Below are positions 8,199 through 15,748 of a stretch of DNA of 48,325 nt, piece by piece. The notes beneath the pieces are model-generated. The model ran no database searches. It was not told the DNA's origin and saw only the letters and a list, made by a program, of their open reading frames with translations. Each line of letters opens with the position of its first letter. Position 1 is the stretch's first letter. The DNA lies in assembly GCA_009903405.1 (NCBI GenBank), contig PRCZ01000006.1:1-48325 (forward strand), written 5' to 3'. The position numbers and the translations under genes were made by a program. The DNA comes from Candidatus Methanophaga sp. AG-394-G06. GTDB taxonomy: Archaea > Halobacteriota > Syntropharchaeia > Alkanophagales > Methanospirareceae.

Positions 8199-8947
8199 TG
8201 TAACCAGTCCTCATAGCTCAACGAAATTGCGATAGACTGCATCTCGCCTGTGTTCGCTTTTGCCGTCCGCGGAGCGATAAAAACTTCTTCTTCTAATGGG
8301 TTTATCTCGAACTCCGCCTTTCCTTCGCTCACCAGGTAACTCGTTAGATAAGCCTTCTTAACACTGCGTTCAAAATCGGCATCATAAATAAAATCGTGGT
8401 ATTCGATTCTGCCTCGCTCTTCAAGCTCCTTTAACACTTCTTTCATTGAGTCGTCAAATTCAGTCTTGGATAAGATTTGCAAGTCAATCAAATCATCGTG
8501 GTTGAACGTAACGGTTTCGGATGTTGAAGGAAGCGGGAATTCCTCGCCACGTTCGCAGAACGGTAAAAGGGCATTCCAGTAATCCAGCCCCTCTTTCAAC
8601 CTCTTTGGCGTAAGCCTATCCATAGCTATTATCGGCTGCCAGGACTTGAAGAATGCATTTGCTAACTGAACGGGCTCCAGCATTTTCATTTTGAGCTCCA
8701 TTAGCACCGGGTCAACATAGAATGATGAGGAGCGGTCTCGTATCCATTTGCCTTGCAGTTCGATTATCTTTGTTAATTCAGATATTACTTCAGCATCTAA
8801 AAGTAGGTCGTCCCGGGACTTCCACTTGTTGAGATATTGTTTCAGCGTTTCGAGAAACTTCTTAACGTCCAGATCAAATGGGTCTGTCCCCTCTTTTTGT
8901 ACCGTTTTGCAGAAGTTTATCAGTCGAAATAGCTCGTCGAGTTTCAT
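8159..8947 (-). CDS. ScpA-like kleisin (segregation/condensation protein A), divergent
   Basis: This is a protein of 262 aa started at the ATG at 8947 (MKLDELFRLINF). The open frame reaches back to 8980, but those codons overlap a TATA-like stretch. Residues 12-75 (EGTDPFDLDVKKFLETL then LLLDAEVISELTKIIELQGKWI) resemble the N-terminal helical domain of ScpA, whose consensus is DPWDIDI followed by a helix with RxSG-xL..A..L. The C-terminal region (MKEVLKELEERGRIEYHDFI) has the look of the winged helix that binds the SMC head. Overlap with the ScpB-like gene supports a kleisin/kite pair acting with SMC in chromosome organisation. The similarity is weak, so a database profile search is needed to be certain. 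Confidence 0.5.
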   Translation of the reverse strand: MKLDELFRLINFCKTVQKEGTDPFDLDVKKFLETLKQYLNKWKSRDDLLLDAEVISELTKIIELQGKWIRDRSSSFYVDPVLMELKMKMLEPVQLANAFFKSWQPIIAMDRLTPKRLKEGLDYWNALLPFCERGEEFPLPSTSETVTFNHDDLIDLQILSKTEFDDSMKEVLKELEERGRIEYHDFIYDADFERSVKKAYLTSYLVSEGKAEFEINPLEEEVFIAPRTAKANTGEMQSIAISLSYEDWLQWRQKRNQEQNGK

Positions 8948-9107
8948 TTGATTTCTATTTATATATGTTATAGAAAACAAACTTAAATTAATATAGAACT
9001 ATGACCAAAATAGAGCGTACTCTTTTTCAACTCATCCGTTTTAGCAACCTAAGACTTACTAGAACCGGAAATAAATATTCTTATGCATATCTAAATAAAT
9101 AAATACG

Positions 9108-10085
9108 ATGTGGTTAATAGCGCTTCCAGTAATAGGGCTTCTCATTTTGTTATCGTCATTTTTCGCTGCTGCTGAAATGGCTTTCGTATCTGTGGATAGA
9201 ATTAAAGTGAGGGAAGAATCAGTAAAGGGCAAGAGAAATGCTATTTTGCTCGAAAAACTTTTAGAAAATCCGGATGAAGTAGTAAGTGCAGTAGTAGTTT
9301 GCAATAATTTGGTAAACATAACTGCCTCTATTCTTGCTGGAACAATAGCCATGTATTTGTTAGGTAAAATTGGCGTTGGTATAGCAACAGCTGTAATGAC
9401 CTCGCTAATTATCATTTTTGGCGAAGTCATACCAAAAGCATATGGTATAAATAATGAACAATTTGCTTTTACAGTGTCAAGACATCTCCGTCTTATAAGA
9501 ACGATTTTTTACCCAATTGTGAAGGCATTTACCGTGATTTCAGATGCCTTCTTAAAAATGCTTGGAAAGGAAAAAAGAGGGAAGTTAATTGTTACTGAAG
9601 AGGAGATTAAAACCTTGATGGACTTAGGCGTTCAAAATGGAACAATAAAAAAGGATGAACAAGAGCTTGTAGAAGAAATTTTCGAGTTTGATGAAACAGA
9701 AGCGAAAGAAGTGTATGTTCCTGTGAAGCAAATGGTTGGTTTATGGGAGAACGAGACGGTAGAAGAACTTATTAATAAATCTATTAAAACAGGCCATTCG
9801 AGATTTCCCATTTATATGGGAAATAAAGAAGAAATCGTGGGTATGGTTCATGTAAAGGATGCTCTTCTCAAGGATAAGAATATGCCGGTAAAAGAGATAA
9901 TGAGAGAAATAATAAAGATTTCGCCAAAAATGAAAGTAGATGACGTTTTGAGAAAAATGCAAAGGATGAAGCTGCATATGGCAGTAATTCAATCAAAAGA
10001 GGGAAAAATAATCGGGTTAGTAACTATGGAGGACTTGATAGAAGAGATATTTGGTGAAATCCGAGATGAACATGATATAATATGA
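9108..10085 (+). CDS. CNNM/HlyC-type membrane protein with CBS pair
   Basis: The 325-aa protein starts with a DUF21 (CNNM) membrane domain of about 150 residues. Its features are an N-terminal hydrophobic helix, then FFAAAEMAFVSVDRIKVRE with the conserved AE and S, then two to three further membrane helices ending in IIIFGEVIPKAYGI. A CBS pair follows (residues 205-320), including HSRFPIY, GMVHVKDALL and IIGLVTMEDLIEEIFGEIRDEHD. Family members transport or control Mg2+ and other divalent ions, with CBS domains sensing ATP-Mg. The usual C-terminal CorC_HlyC domain is missing: the protein stops right after the second CBS. An AT-rich TATA-like stretch lies just before the ATG. Confidence 0.88.
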   Translation: MWLIALPVIGLLILLSSFFAAAEMAFVSVDRIKVREESVKGKRNAILLEKLLENPDEVVSAVVVCNNLVNITASILAGTIAMYLLGKIGVGIATAVMTSLIIIFGEVIPKAYGINNEQFAFTVSRHLRLIRTIFYPIVKAFTVISDAFLKMLGKEKRGKLIVTEEEIKTLMDLGVQNGTIKKDEQELVEEIFEFDETEAKEVYVPVKQMVGLWENETVEELINKSIKTGHSRFPIYMGNKEEIVGMVHVKDALLKDKNMPVKEIMREIIKISPKMKVDDVLRKMQRMKLHMAVIQSKEGKIIGLVTMEDLIEEIFGEIRDEHDII

Positions 10086-10183
10086 GTTGTTGCTCAAACC
10101 TTACATCATGTAATAAATTTATCCAACACCCTGCTGAAAGCATCCTGTTTCAGCGACATCACCTTTCATGCTGAAATACACAA

Positions 10184-10453
10184 TTGACCTGTTTTAAAGA
10201 AGCATTAAGGGAATTGAGTGTTTTTCGCTTTACATACCTCGGCAATCACGATACGCTCATTCACGATTTAATAAACAACCCCGAAGAACTGACGAATGCA
10301 ATTCCAGAGATACCGGAAAAATTTGGCTACGATAAGCCAATACTAGTGGTGCCGTTTCTGCGTGGCAAGGACCTGAGCGTGGGCATTATTGGCAATCCAC
10401 CTGAATCTTACCTGGTTCTGCCTATTGTTGCCGAGGATATGTGGCTATTTTAG
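10184..10453 (+). pseudogene. Remnant of an ATP-grasp (D-Ala-D-Ala ligase-like) gene
   Basis: The 89-codon frame opens only with a TTG and has no good ribosome site. Its second half, YDKPILVVPFLRGKDLSV then GIIGNPPE and VLPIVAED, matches the central ATP-grasp region of D-alanine-D-alanine ligase-like enzymes, where an E-F-x-x-G-R-E-L-S-V-G stretch precedes a proline-isoleucine turn. The catalytic C-terminal third is absent, and the part before it (FTYLGNHDTLIHDL) looks joined across a deletion. I read it as a decayed fragment. A 7-bp hairpin (10133-10154, GCTGAAA ... TTTCAGC) lies just upstream. Confidence 0.5.
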
Positions 10454-10530
10454 ATAAGAGGGGATAAACGTTTAGAGATATTTAAATAAATGGATATAGT
10501 ATAAGGAAAGAAAAGCATAAGGTGAGAGAA

Positions 10531-10749
10531 ATGGTAGAAGAACTATCAGGCAACATGAAAAAGGTGTATGATGCGATGGTAAAGAAAGGTGCGACAAGCG
10601 AGGGAAAGGCAAAGGGAATGGAAGACATTGTAAGAGAAGCGAAAATCCCGAAGGGAGTGGTAGCGAACAGCATAAACGAGCTGATAAAGAAGAAACTTGT
10701 GAAAAGGAAAGCGGGAGAAAAGACCGCAAAGTACTACATACTTGGATGA
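10531..10749 (+). CDS. Small winged-helix DNA-binding protein, 72 aa
   Basis: The protein MVEELSGNMKKVYDAMVKKG has a helix-turn-helix (MEDIVREAKIPKGVVANSIN) followed by a basic wing (ELIKKKLVKRKAGEKTAKYYI). This is the layout of a single winged-helix regulator. The ATG at 10531 follows AAGGTGAG directly and is preferred over the in-frame GTG at 10522. A TATTTAAATA stretch near 10480 is a plausible TATA box. The gene stands alone between the ligase remnant and the glycosyltransferase, so its targets are unknown; self-control is common for such proteins. Confidence 0.75.
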   Translation: MVEELSGNMKKVYDAMVKKGATSEGKAKGMEDIVREAKIPKGVVANSINELIKKKLVKRKAGEKTAKYYILG

Positions 10750-10827
10750 TTCAAGCTCTTTCTGATAATTGCTGTGGGGAAAGGAAGTAGTTATGAAAAT
10801 ATCGAAGGCAAATAGGGAATGCTAAAA

Positions 10828-11964
10828 ATGAAAATTGCATACGTATCAACCTATCTGCCCCAGCAGTGCGGGATAGCCACTTATACGGATTATGTCATTC
10901 GGGCAATCCAAAAGGTGAGTCCCTTAGTGGACATTAAGGTGGTTGCCGAGAAGGGGGCGTTACCAGTTAAGCAGGACAAATTTGAGGTGGTTCCCTGCTG
11001 GGATCGAAATGAAAATTATGTGGACCCAATCATCAGCAATGTAAAGGACGTAGATATAGTCCATATTCAACATGAGTACGGCATTTACAAGTTTGATGAC
11101 CGACTACCAACGCTACTTAAGAGATTGAAAACAGAGAGAAAAAGAACAATCGTAACTATCCATTGTATAACGCCCTTCCAATTCGCTAAAGGAGAAGTGT
11201 TGATGATGGCCGAGAATTGCGTTAAGAAAATTGCTGCACTTGCTGACGAGGTTATTGTACATCTCGAATCGCAAAAAGCAATATTAGAGCGACTCGGAAT
11301 ACCCTCAGAGAAGATTCATATTATTCCGCATGGAACAGAGGTCAGTAATGAAGATAAGAAAAAATCGAGGTTGCTGCTGAACTTACCGGAAGAAGGCAAG
11401 ATAATGACTGTATTTGGTTTTATCAATCCCTTTAAAGATCTGGATGTTTCGCTTGAGGTGCTCAAAGAGGTAAAAGAAGAAGTCGAAGATTTGTATCTAT
11501 TTATTGCCGGGGGACTTCCACCGGGCGCATCAAAAAAAGCTAAGGATTACGTCGAAAAACTCAGAAAGAGGATAAAAGAACTCGACCTCACCGATAACGT
11601 GATATTCCCAAATAAATTCATTCCAAACGAGGAGATACCCAATATTTTTGGAGCTTCTGATGTTGTCATGTTCCCACATTATCACGAAGACAGGTCTGTT
11701 TCTGGTTCTCTTCATCTCGCAATAGGAGCAAAGAAACCTGTTATCGCTTATAGAATGCCAAAGTTTGAGGAGGTTAAAAATATCTCTGATGAACTGCTCG
11801 TTCTTCCTGGCAATGCATCAGGAATTGCAAAAACTGCTATTCGCATTTTTACGGATAAAGAATTTGAGCAGTATGTACTTGAGAGAACGGATCAATATCG
11901 GAGAGCAACTTCATGGCCGGTGACCGTACGCAAACATTTACGCTTGTATCTGGGCGTGGATTAG
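10828..11964 (+). CDS. Family 4 glycosyltransferase
   Basis: This is a GT-B fold glycosyltransferase of 378 aa (start ATG at 10828; another in-frame ATG lies 9 bases upstream). The N-terminal domain opens MKIAYVSTYLPQQCGIATYT, with the glycine-rich acceptor loop, and has DIVHIQHEYGIY. The C-terminal domain has IIPHGTE, VFGFINPFKDLDVSLEVL, FIAGG, NKFIPNEEIPNIFGASDVVMFPH and the donor loop SVSGSLHLAIGAKKPVIA. The usual E-x7-E donor motif is modified (SGSLHLAIG...P instead of E-G-F-G-x-x-x-x-E), so the donor sugar cannot be guessed. It probably acts in the cytoplasm on surface glycans or sugar-conjugates. It ends 46 bases before the tyrA start and may be co-transcribed with it. Confidence 0.85.
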   Translation: MKIAYVSTYLPQQCGIATYTDYVIRAIQKVSPLVDIKVVAEKGALPVKQDKFEVVPCWDRNENYVDPIISNVKDVDIVHIQHEYGIYKFDDRLPTLLKRLKTERKRTIVTIHCITPFQFAKGEVLMMAENCVKKIAALADEVIVHLESQKAILERLGIPSEKIHIIPHGTEVSNEDKKKSRLLLNLPEEGKIMTVFGFINPFKDLDVSLEVLKEVKEEVEDLYLFIAGGLPPGASKKAKDYVEKLRKRIKELDLTDNVIFPNKFIPNEEIPNIFGASDVVMFPHYHEDRSVSGSLHLAIGAKKPVIAYRMPKFEEVKNISDELLVLPGNASGIAKTAIRIFTDKEFEQYVLERTDQYRRATSWPVTVRKHLRLYLGVD

Positions 11965-12010
11965 AGGGATGGCGGAGAGGCTGATAGAGGCGGAAGAGGT
12001 GTACACGCAT

Positions 12011-12925
12011 ATGCGGCTAACGATAATAGGTGGTGCAGGGGCGATGGGGCGCTGGTTTGCTGCTTTTTTTAAAGCGAACGGTGCTGAAGTGCGGATAGTG
12101 GATACAAACGCAAATACGGGCGAGATTGCAAAGCGGCTGGGTGTGCAGTTTTCGAATACTGACGTTTTAATGGAAGGCAAGCTAAACGAAGAGATTCTAA
12201 ATGTCGATGTAGTGCTCATCTCGGTGCCCATAGATATAACGGCACGTGTGATAGAGCGAATAGGGCCAAAGATGCATGCCGGGTCTCTGCTGATGGACAT
12301 AACCACAGTGAAGAAAATGCCCGTGGAAACAATGCAACGATGTACAAACGTGGGTGTGGAAATTCTTGGGTCTCATCCTTTATTTGGCCCTTCGACAAAG
12401 AGTATGCAAGGTCAAACGGTCATATTCGTGCCTTCAAAAAAGGGACAACTATACGAAAGGATCTATGAGCTGTTTGAGGGTGCCGGAGCGAAGATCGAAC
12501 TTTTAACTGCAGCGGAGCATGACGAAATAATGGTGGTCATACAAGGGCTGACCCATTTTGTTCTTATATCGTTCGGCATAGCGTTAAAGAATCTTGATTT
12601 TGACGTTGCCAAGTCAAGGAAATACATGAATCCAATGGTAGCGATTTTAATAGACTTTGTAGGTCGGCTATTGCATCAGGATCCGCACTTATCTGCACTG
12701 ATACAGACGAATTTTGAGATGGGCGAGGTACATGAAGCGTTTTTATCAGGAGCAAACAGGTTATTTGAATTGGTATCCGCAGGTAATGTGGAAGAGTTTA
12801 TGGCTGAGACGAGGATGGCGGTGAGACACTTCGGTGATACAAAAAGAGCACAGCTAGATTCTGATAAGATAATAGAAGAGCAGATAAACCTTTCTTCAAG
12901 AAAATCAATTATTGACACAGATTAA
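12011..12925 (+). CDS. tyrA: Prephenate dehydrogenase (TyrA, archaeal type)
   Basis: TyrA oxidises prephenate to 4-hydroxyphenylpyruvate with NAD(P) in tyrosine synthesis. I start the protein at 12011 (MRLTIIGGAGAMGRWFAAFF) because AGAGGTG lies about 10 bases upstream and the Rossmann loop then follows immediately; the earlier ATG at 11969 adds 14 unrelated residues. VLISVPIDITARVI, LLMDITTVKKMPVETM, GSHPLFGPSTKSMQGQ and ILIDFVGRLLHQDPHLSALI are family motifs, including the conserved HPLFGP. The last residues (IIDTD) and the stop lie in the dispersed repeat at 12904, implying a replaced C-terminus. The convergent neighbour is the first enzyme of the archaeal aromatic pathway, a fitting partner. 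Confidence 0.9.
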   Translation: MRLTIIGGAGAMGRWFAAFFKANGAEVRIVDTNANTGEIAKRLGVQFSNTDVLMEGKLNEEILNVDVVLISVPIDITARVIERIGPKMHAGSLLMDITTVKKMPVETMQRCTNVGVEILGSHPLFGPSTKSMQGQTVIFVPSKKGQLYERIYELFEGAGAKIELLTAAEHDEIMVVIQGLTHFVLISFGIALKNLDFDVAKSRKYMNPMVAILIDFVGRLLHQDPHLSALIQTNFEMGEVHEAFLSGANRLFELVSAGNVEEFMAETRMAVRHFGDTKRAQLDSDKIIEEQINLSSRKSIIDTD

Positions 12926-12995
12926 CGCAGAAGAAATCAAATCAGTGTAAATCTGCGTCCTAAATTAAATTTATAGGTAGAAGTTATAGTTTACA
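12904..12995 (+). repeat. Dispersed palindromic element, copy 2
   Basis: This is a full-length copy, slightly shortened because it lacks the second GTGTAAATC unit. Its start supplies GAC-ACA-GAT-TAA, the end of tyrA. It finishes with TAAATTAAATTTATAGG and TAGAAGTTATAG, the TATA-like end, and lies between the convergent tyrA and ADH synthase genes. Confidence 0.85.
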
Positions 12996-13029
12996 AACAA
13001 TAAAAAGAAAGCGTTACCAGAGAATAAAT

Positions 13030-13824
13030 CTATTCGATGTTCTCCGCTTCCTCCACACTGTAGTCCTCGTGCACGATCTTTGTGATCTTTCTGGTGAGCA
13101 GTGTTGGATTCTTCGCCTGGAAAATGTTTCGCCCGATAGAAACGCCCATAGCACCAACATGTATCGCATCGTAGATCATCTCAAATAACTCCTGCTCTGT
13201 GTCCATCTTCGGTCCCCCTGCTATCACCACGGGGATCTGACATCCCTGCACCACCTCCTTGAATGTATCCGGATCGCCAGTGTAGTTGGTCTTAATGAAA
13301 TCAACACCTAGTTCTGCCCCTACCCGTGCAGCATGCTTGACGTACTCGACATTGTGCTCGGACTTCACCTTTGAACCGCGTGGGTACATCATAGCCAAAA
13401 GCGGCATGCCCCAGTGATCACATAATCTCGCTACGCTACCGAGGTCCATCAGCATTTCTGCTTCGTCTTCTGCTCCGACATTTATGTGTATGCTCACTGC
13501 ATCTGCTCCGATCTTGATCGCATCCTCAACCGTGGTCACCAGGACCTTGTGGTTCGAATCGGGTCCAAGCTTAGTGCTGGCTGACAAATGGATGATGAGT
13601 CCAATATCCTTCCCGTATCCTCGGTGGCCATGTAACGGTAGGCCCATGTGACCAAGAACAGCATTTGCCCCGCCTTCTGCCACTTTGTCTACCGTCTCGC
13701 GTAGATCTATCAGACCGGGAATCGGACCGACTGTGATACCATGATCCAGTGGTACAATTACTGCTCTGCGCGTCTTCCGATCGACGATTCGCTCCATTCT
13801 AATCGCCTTTCCAATTATATTCAT
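13030..13824 (-). CDS. 2-amino-3,7-dideoxy-D-threo-hept-6-ulosonate synthase (ADH synthase)
   Basis: This enzyme condenses a hydroxypyruvaldehyde phosphate donor with aspartate semialdehyde in the archaeal route to 3-dehydroquinate, replacing the DAHP pathway. The protein is 264 aa from the ATG at 13824 ([10 protein letters not shown]); the open frame continues to a TTG at 13833. Key residues match the Methanocaldococcus MJ0400 enzyme with a constant offset of 6: Asp27 in VPLDHGI, Tyr147 in MMYPRG and the Schiff-base Lys178 in DFIKTNYTG. The phosphate-binding end [10 protein letters not shown] ... [10 protein letters not shown] is intact. It could be confused with class I fructose-bisphosphate aldolase, its closest relative, but the aromatic neighbour tyrA supports this call. 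Confidence 0.9.
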   Translation of the reverse strand: MNIIGKAIRMERIVDRKTRRAVIVPLDHGITVGPIPGLIDLRETVDKVAEGGANAVLGHMGLPLHGHRGYGKDIGLIIHLSASTKLGPDSNHKVLVTTVEDAIKIGADAVSIHINVGAEDEAEMLMDLGSVARLCDHWGMPLLAMMYPRGSKVKSEHNVEYVKHAARVGAELGVDFIKTNYTGDPDTFKEVVQGCQIPVVIAGGPKMDTEQELFEMIYDAIHVGAMGVSIGRNIFQAKNPTLLTRKITKIVHEDYSVEEAENIE

Positions 13825-13946
13825 AGTTAGCAAGTAGAGAAGGGTATAACTTAAAGCAGATGTAATTGCAAACTGCAGAGTTCAAATTGAAAAATGCAAA
13901 CAAGAATTTTTTAAAAATCAAATATCATGAAAGCTTCTTTATGTAA

Positions 13947-13966
13947 CTCCTCTTTTTTAAAAGGAG
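13947..13966 (+). promoter_or_regulatory. Hairpin covering the mutL ribosome-binding site
   Basis: CTCCT at 13947-13951 is complementary to AGGAG at 13962-13966, with T and A runs that can pair further inside. In the RNA this would bury the Shine-Dalgarno AAGGAG, which sits only 1-2 bases before the mutL ATG. It may hold down mutL translation or respond to temperature or a binding factor. The pairing is visible; the regulatory role is inference. Confidence 0.4.
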
Positions 13967-13967
13967 A

Positions 13968-15689
13968 ATGAAGAGCATATTCGTTTTAGAGGAGCGGGCA
14001 ATAGGGCAAATTGCCGCCGGTGAGGTTGTAGACAGACCCGCCTCGGTGGTCAAGGAATTGATAGAGAATTCCATAGATGCGGGAAGCACGCATATAGTCA
14101 TAGAGGTGGGTAATGGAGGAAGCGATTATATCAGGATAACCGATAATGGCAGTGGCATTTGCGAAGAGGATACAGAAGTCGCATTTGAAAAACATGCAAC
14201 GAGCAAAATAAGAGGTATAGAAGACCTGGTTTCTTTACATACGCTTGGATTCCGCGGTGAGGCGTTGCCGAGCATAGCCGCGGTGTCGAGGGTAGAGCTG
14301 AGCACAAGGCACAGAAGCGAAGATTTTGGCTCTTTTCTTAACTTAGAAGGCGGTGTGCTAAAAGAAAGAAGAAGGATCACCCGGAGTGTTGGTACTACCC
14401 TGGAAGTCAAAAGCCTATTTTATAACCTCCCTGCACGAATCGGCACCATTAGATCTAAATCAACTGAACTACGACACATAGTGGATGTGTGCATAAATTA
14501 CGCAGTGATCAATCCAGCGATAAAATTTGAGCTCTTTCATGATGATAAAACCATTATAAGCACGTTAGGTAATGGGAAGATGCTGGATGCTATTGTCAAT
14601 ACCTATGGTAGTAGTGTTGCTAATGATCTCATCGAGTTAAAAGAGCCTGATACCTCTACCCGTTTTAACGTCCGTATCAATGGCTATATCTCCAAACCCG
14701 CGGCATCATACGGCACAAAAAAGCACCTGTTCACGTATGTAAATAACCGGTTTGTACGAAGCGAGCTCGTGGAGAGAGCGATAAAGAGAGGTTACATGAC
14801 CTTGTTACCGAAGTACGCTTACCCGTTTGCTGTTCTCGCTCTTTCCATTGATCCGGGCGAAATAAATGTGAATATCCATCCGAAGAAGCATGAAATACTG
14901 TTTTACCATTCTAATGACGTTTTCCATTTTACCGCTGGTGCAGTCTCCACGACCTTACGCCAGGCAGATTTAATCCCCGAAGTGGTAGAGCGCGAAAAGG
15001 ATGCCGTAGAAGCTCTTGATTTCTCCACACTGCCTCAAGAGAAGAAAGCACCTGTAAGCGCGCAAACTTCCTTTCACGCGGATATGGATACAGATGTGCC
15101 GGACGAAGGCCGTTTAGACATCTGTTCCGTTCCTCTATATCAGGTACTCGATAGCTATATCATAGCGCAGAGCGAAGCGGACGATGTGATTATGATAGAT
15201 CAGCATGCCGCGGCAGAGCGAGCGAATTTTGAGCGGTTGATCGACCGGTATGGCCAGCGAATAGATAAGCAAACGCTTTTAAGACCTTACGTGCCTGAAC
15301 TCAGCCCACATCAATTTTATCTAATTCGGGAGAACGAGGAAGCACTTAGAGATATGGGCTTTGATATAGAGCGACTTGGTGATGACAGTTATATTATAAG
15401 GGCGATTCCTGTTGTCTTTCATGGTATGATCGGGGAGGATGAGATAACAGATGTGATAGTGCAATTAGTGGAGGAGAGTGGTAAAAGAGAAGAGCGGATA
15501 AGGGTTCTGTTCAGCACTGCAGCGTGCAAAGCGAGCATAAAGGCGGGCGAGAAACTGTCTTATGATAGTATGCGGGCGATCGTAGCTGGCTTGAGGAACG
15601 CGAAGCTACCTTTTACATGCCCGCATGGTAGACCAACAATGATCCGGCTGACAAAAAAAGAGATAGAGAAGCGGTTTAAGAGACGGTAG
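13968..15689 (+). CDS. mutL: DNA mismatch repair protein MutL
   Basis: MutL couples mismatch recognition by MutS to strand nicking. The 573-aa protein has the GHKL ATPase at the N-terminus: IAAGEVVDRPASVVKEL near 15, ENSIDAG near 33, TDNGSGI near 58 and LGFRGEALPSIA near 90. The C-terminal domain carries the metal-dependent nickase motif DQHAAAERANFE at 411-422, plus ACKASIKAG and CPHGRPT at 551, so it should be an active endonuclease of the kind found in bacteria lacking MutH. The length is slightly under the bacterial norm because the linker is short. gatE follows directly. No mutS is in the window. The ribosome site is buried in a hairpin (13947-13966). Confidence 0.95.
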   Translation: MKSIFVLEERAIGQIAAGEVVDRPASVVKELIENSIDAGSTHIVIEVGNGGSDYIRITDNGSGICEEDTEVAFEKHATSKIRGIEDLVSLHTLGFRGEALPSIAAVSRVELSTRHRSEDFGSFLNLEGGVLKERRRITRSVGTTLEVKSLFYNLPARIGTIRSKSTELRHIVDVCINYAVINPAIKFELFHDDKTIISTLGNGKMLDAIVNTYGSSVANDLIELKEPDTSTRFNVRINGYISKPAASYGTKKHLFTYVNNRFVRSELVERAIKRGYMTLLPKYAYPFAVLALSIDPGEINVNIHPKKHEILFYHSNDVFHFTAGAVSTTLRQADLIPEVVEREKDAVEALDFSTLPQEKKAPVSAQTSFHADMDTDVPDEGRLDICSVPLYQVLDSYIIAQSEADDVIMIDQHAAAERANFERLIDRYGQRIDKQTLLRPYVPELSPHQFYLIRENEEALRDMGFDIERLGDDSYIIRAIPVVFHGMIGEDEITDVIVQLVEESGKREERIRVLFSTAACKASIKAGEKLSYDSMRAIVAGLRNAKLPFTCPHGRPTMIRLTKKEIEKRFKRR

Positions 15690-15748
15690 TGAAGGGTTTC
15701 GTTGTCTCTAAAAAAGAATTTTATAGTAAAAACGCTGATAAAATCACA

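Noticed and set aside
15689-15748. GTG at 15689 as the gatE start
   Set aside because: The 20 extra residues do not resemble GatE, which begins shortly before IGLKAGLEIHQQL; I cannot exclude translational coupling to the mutL stop.
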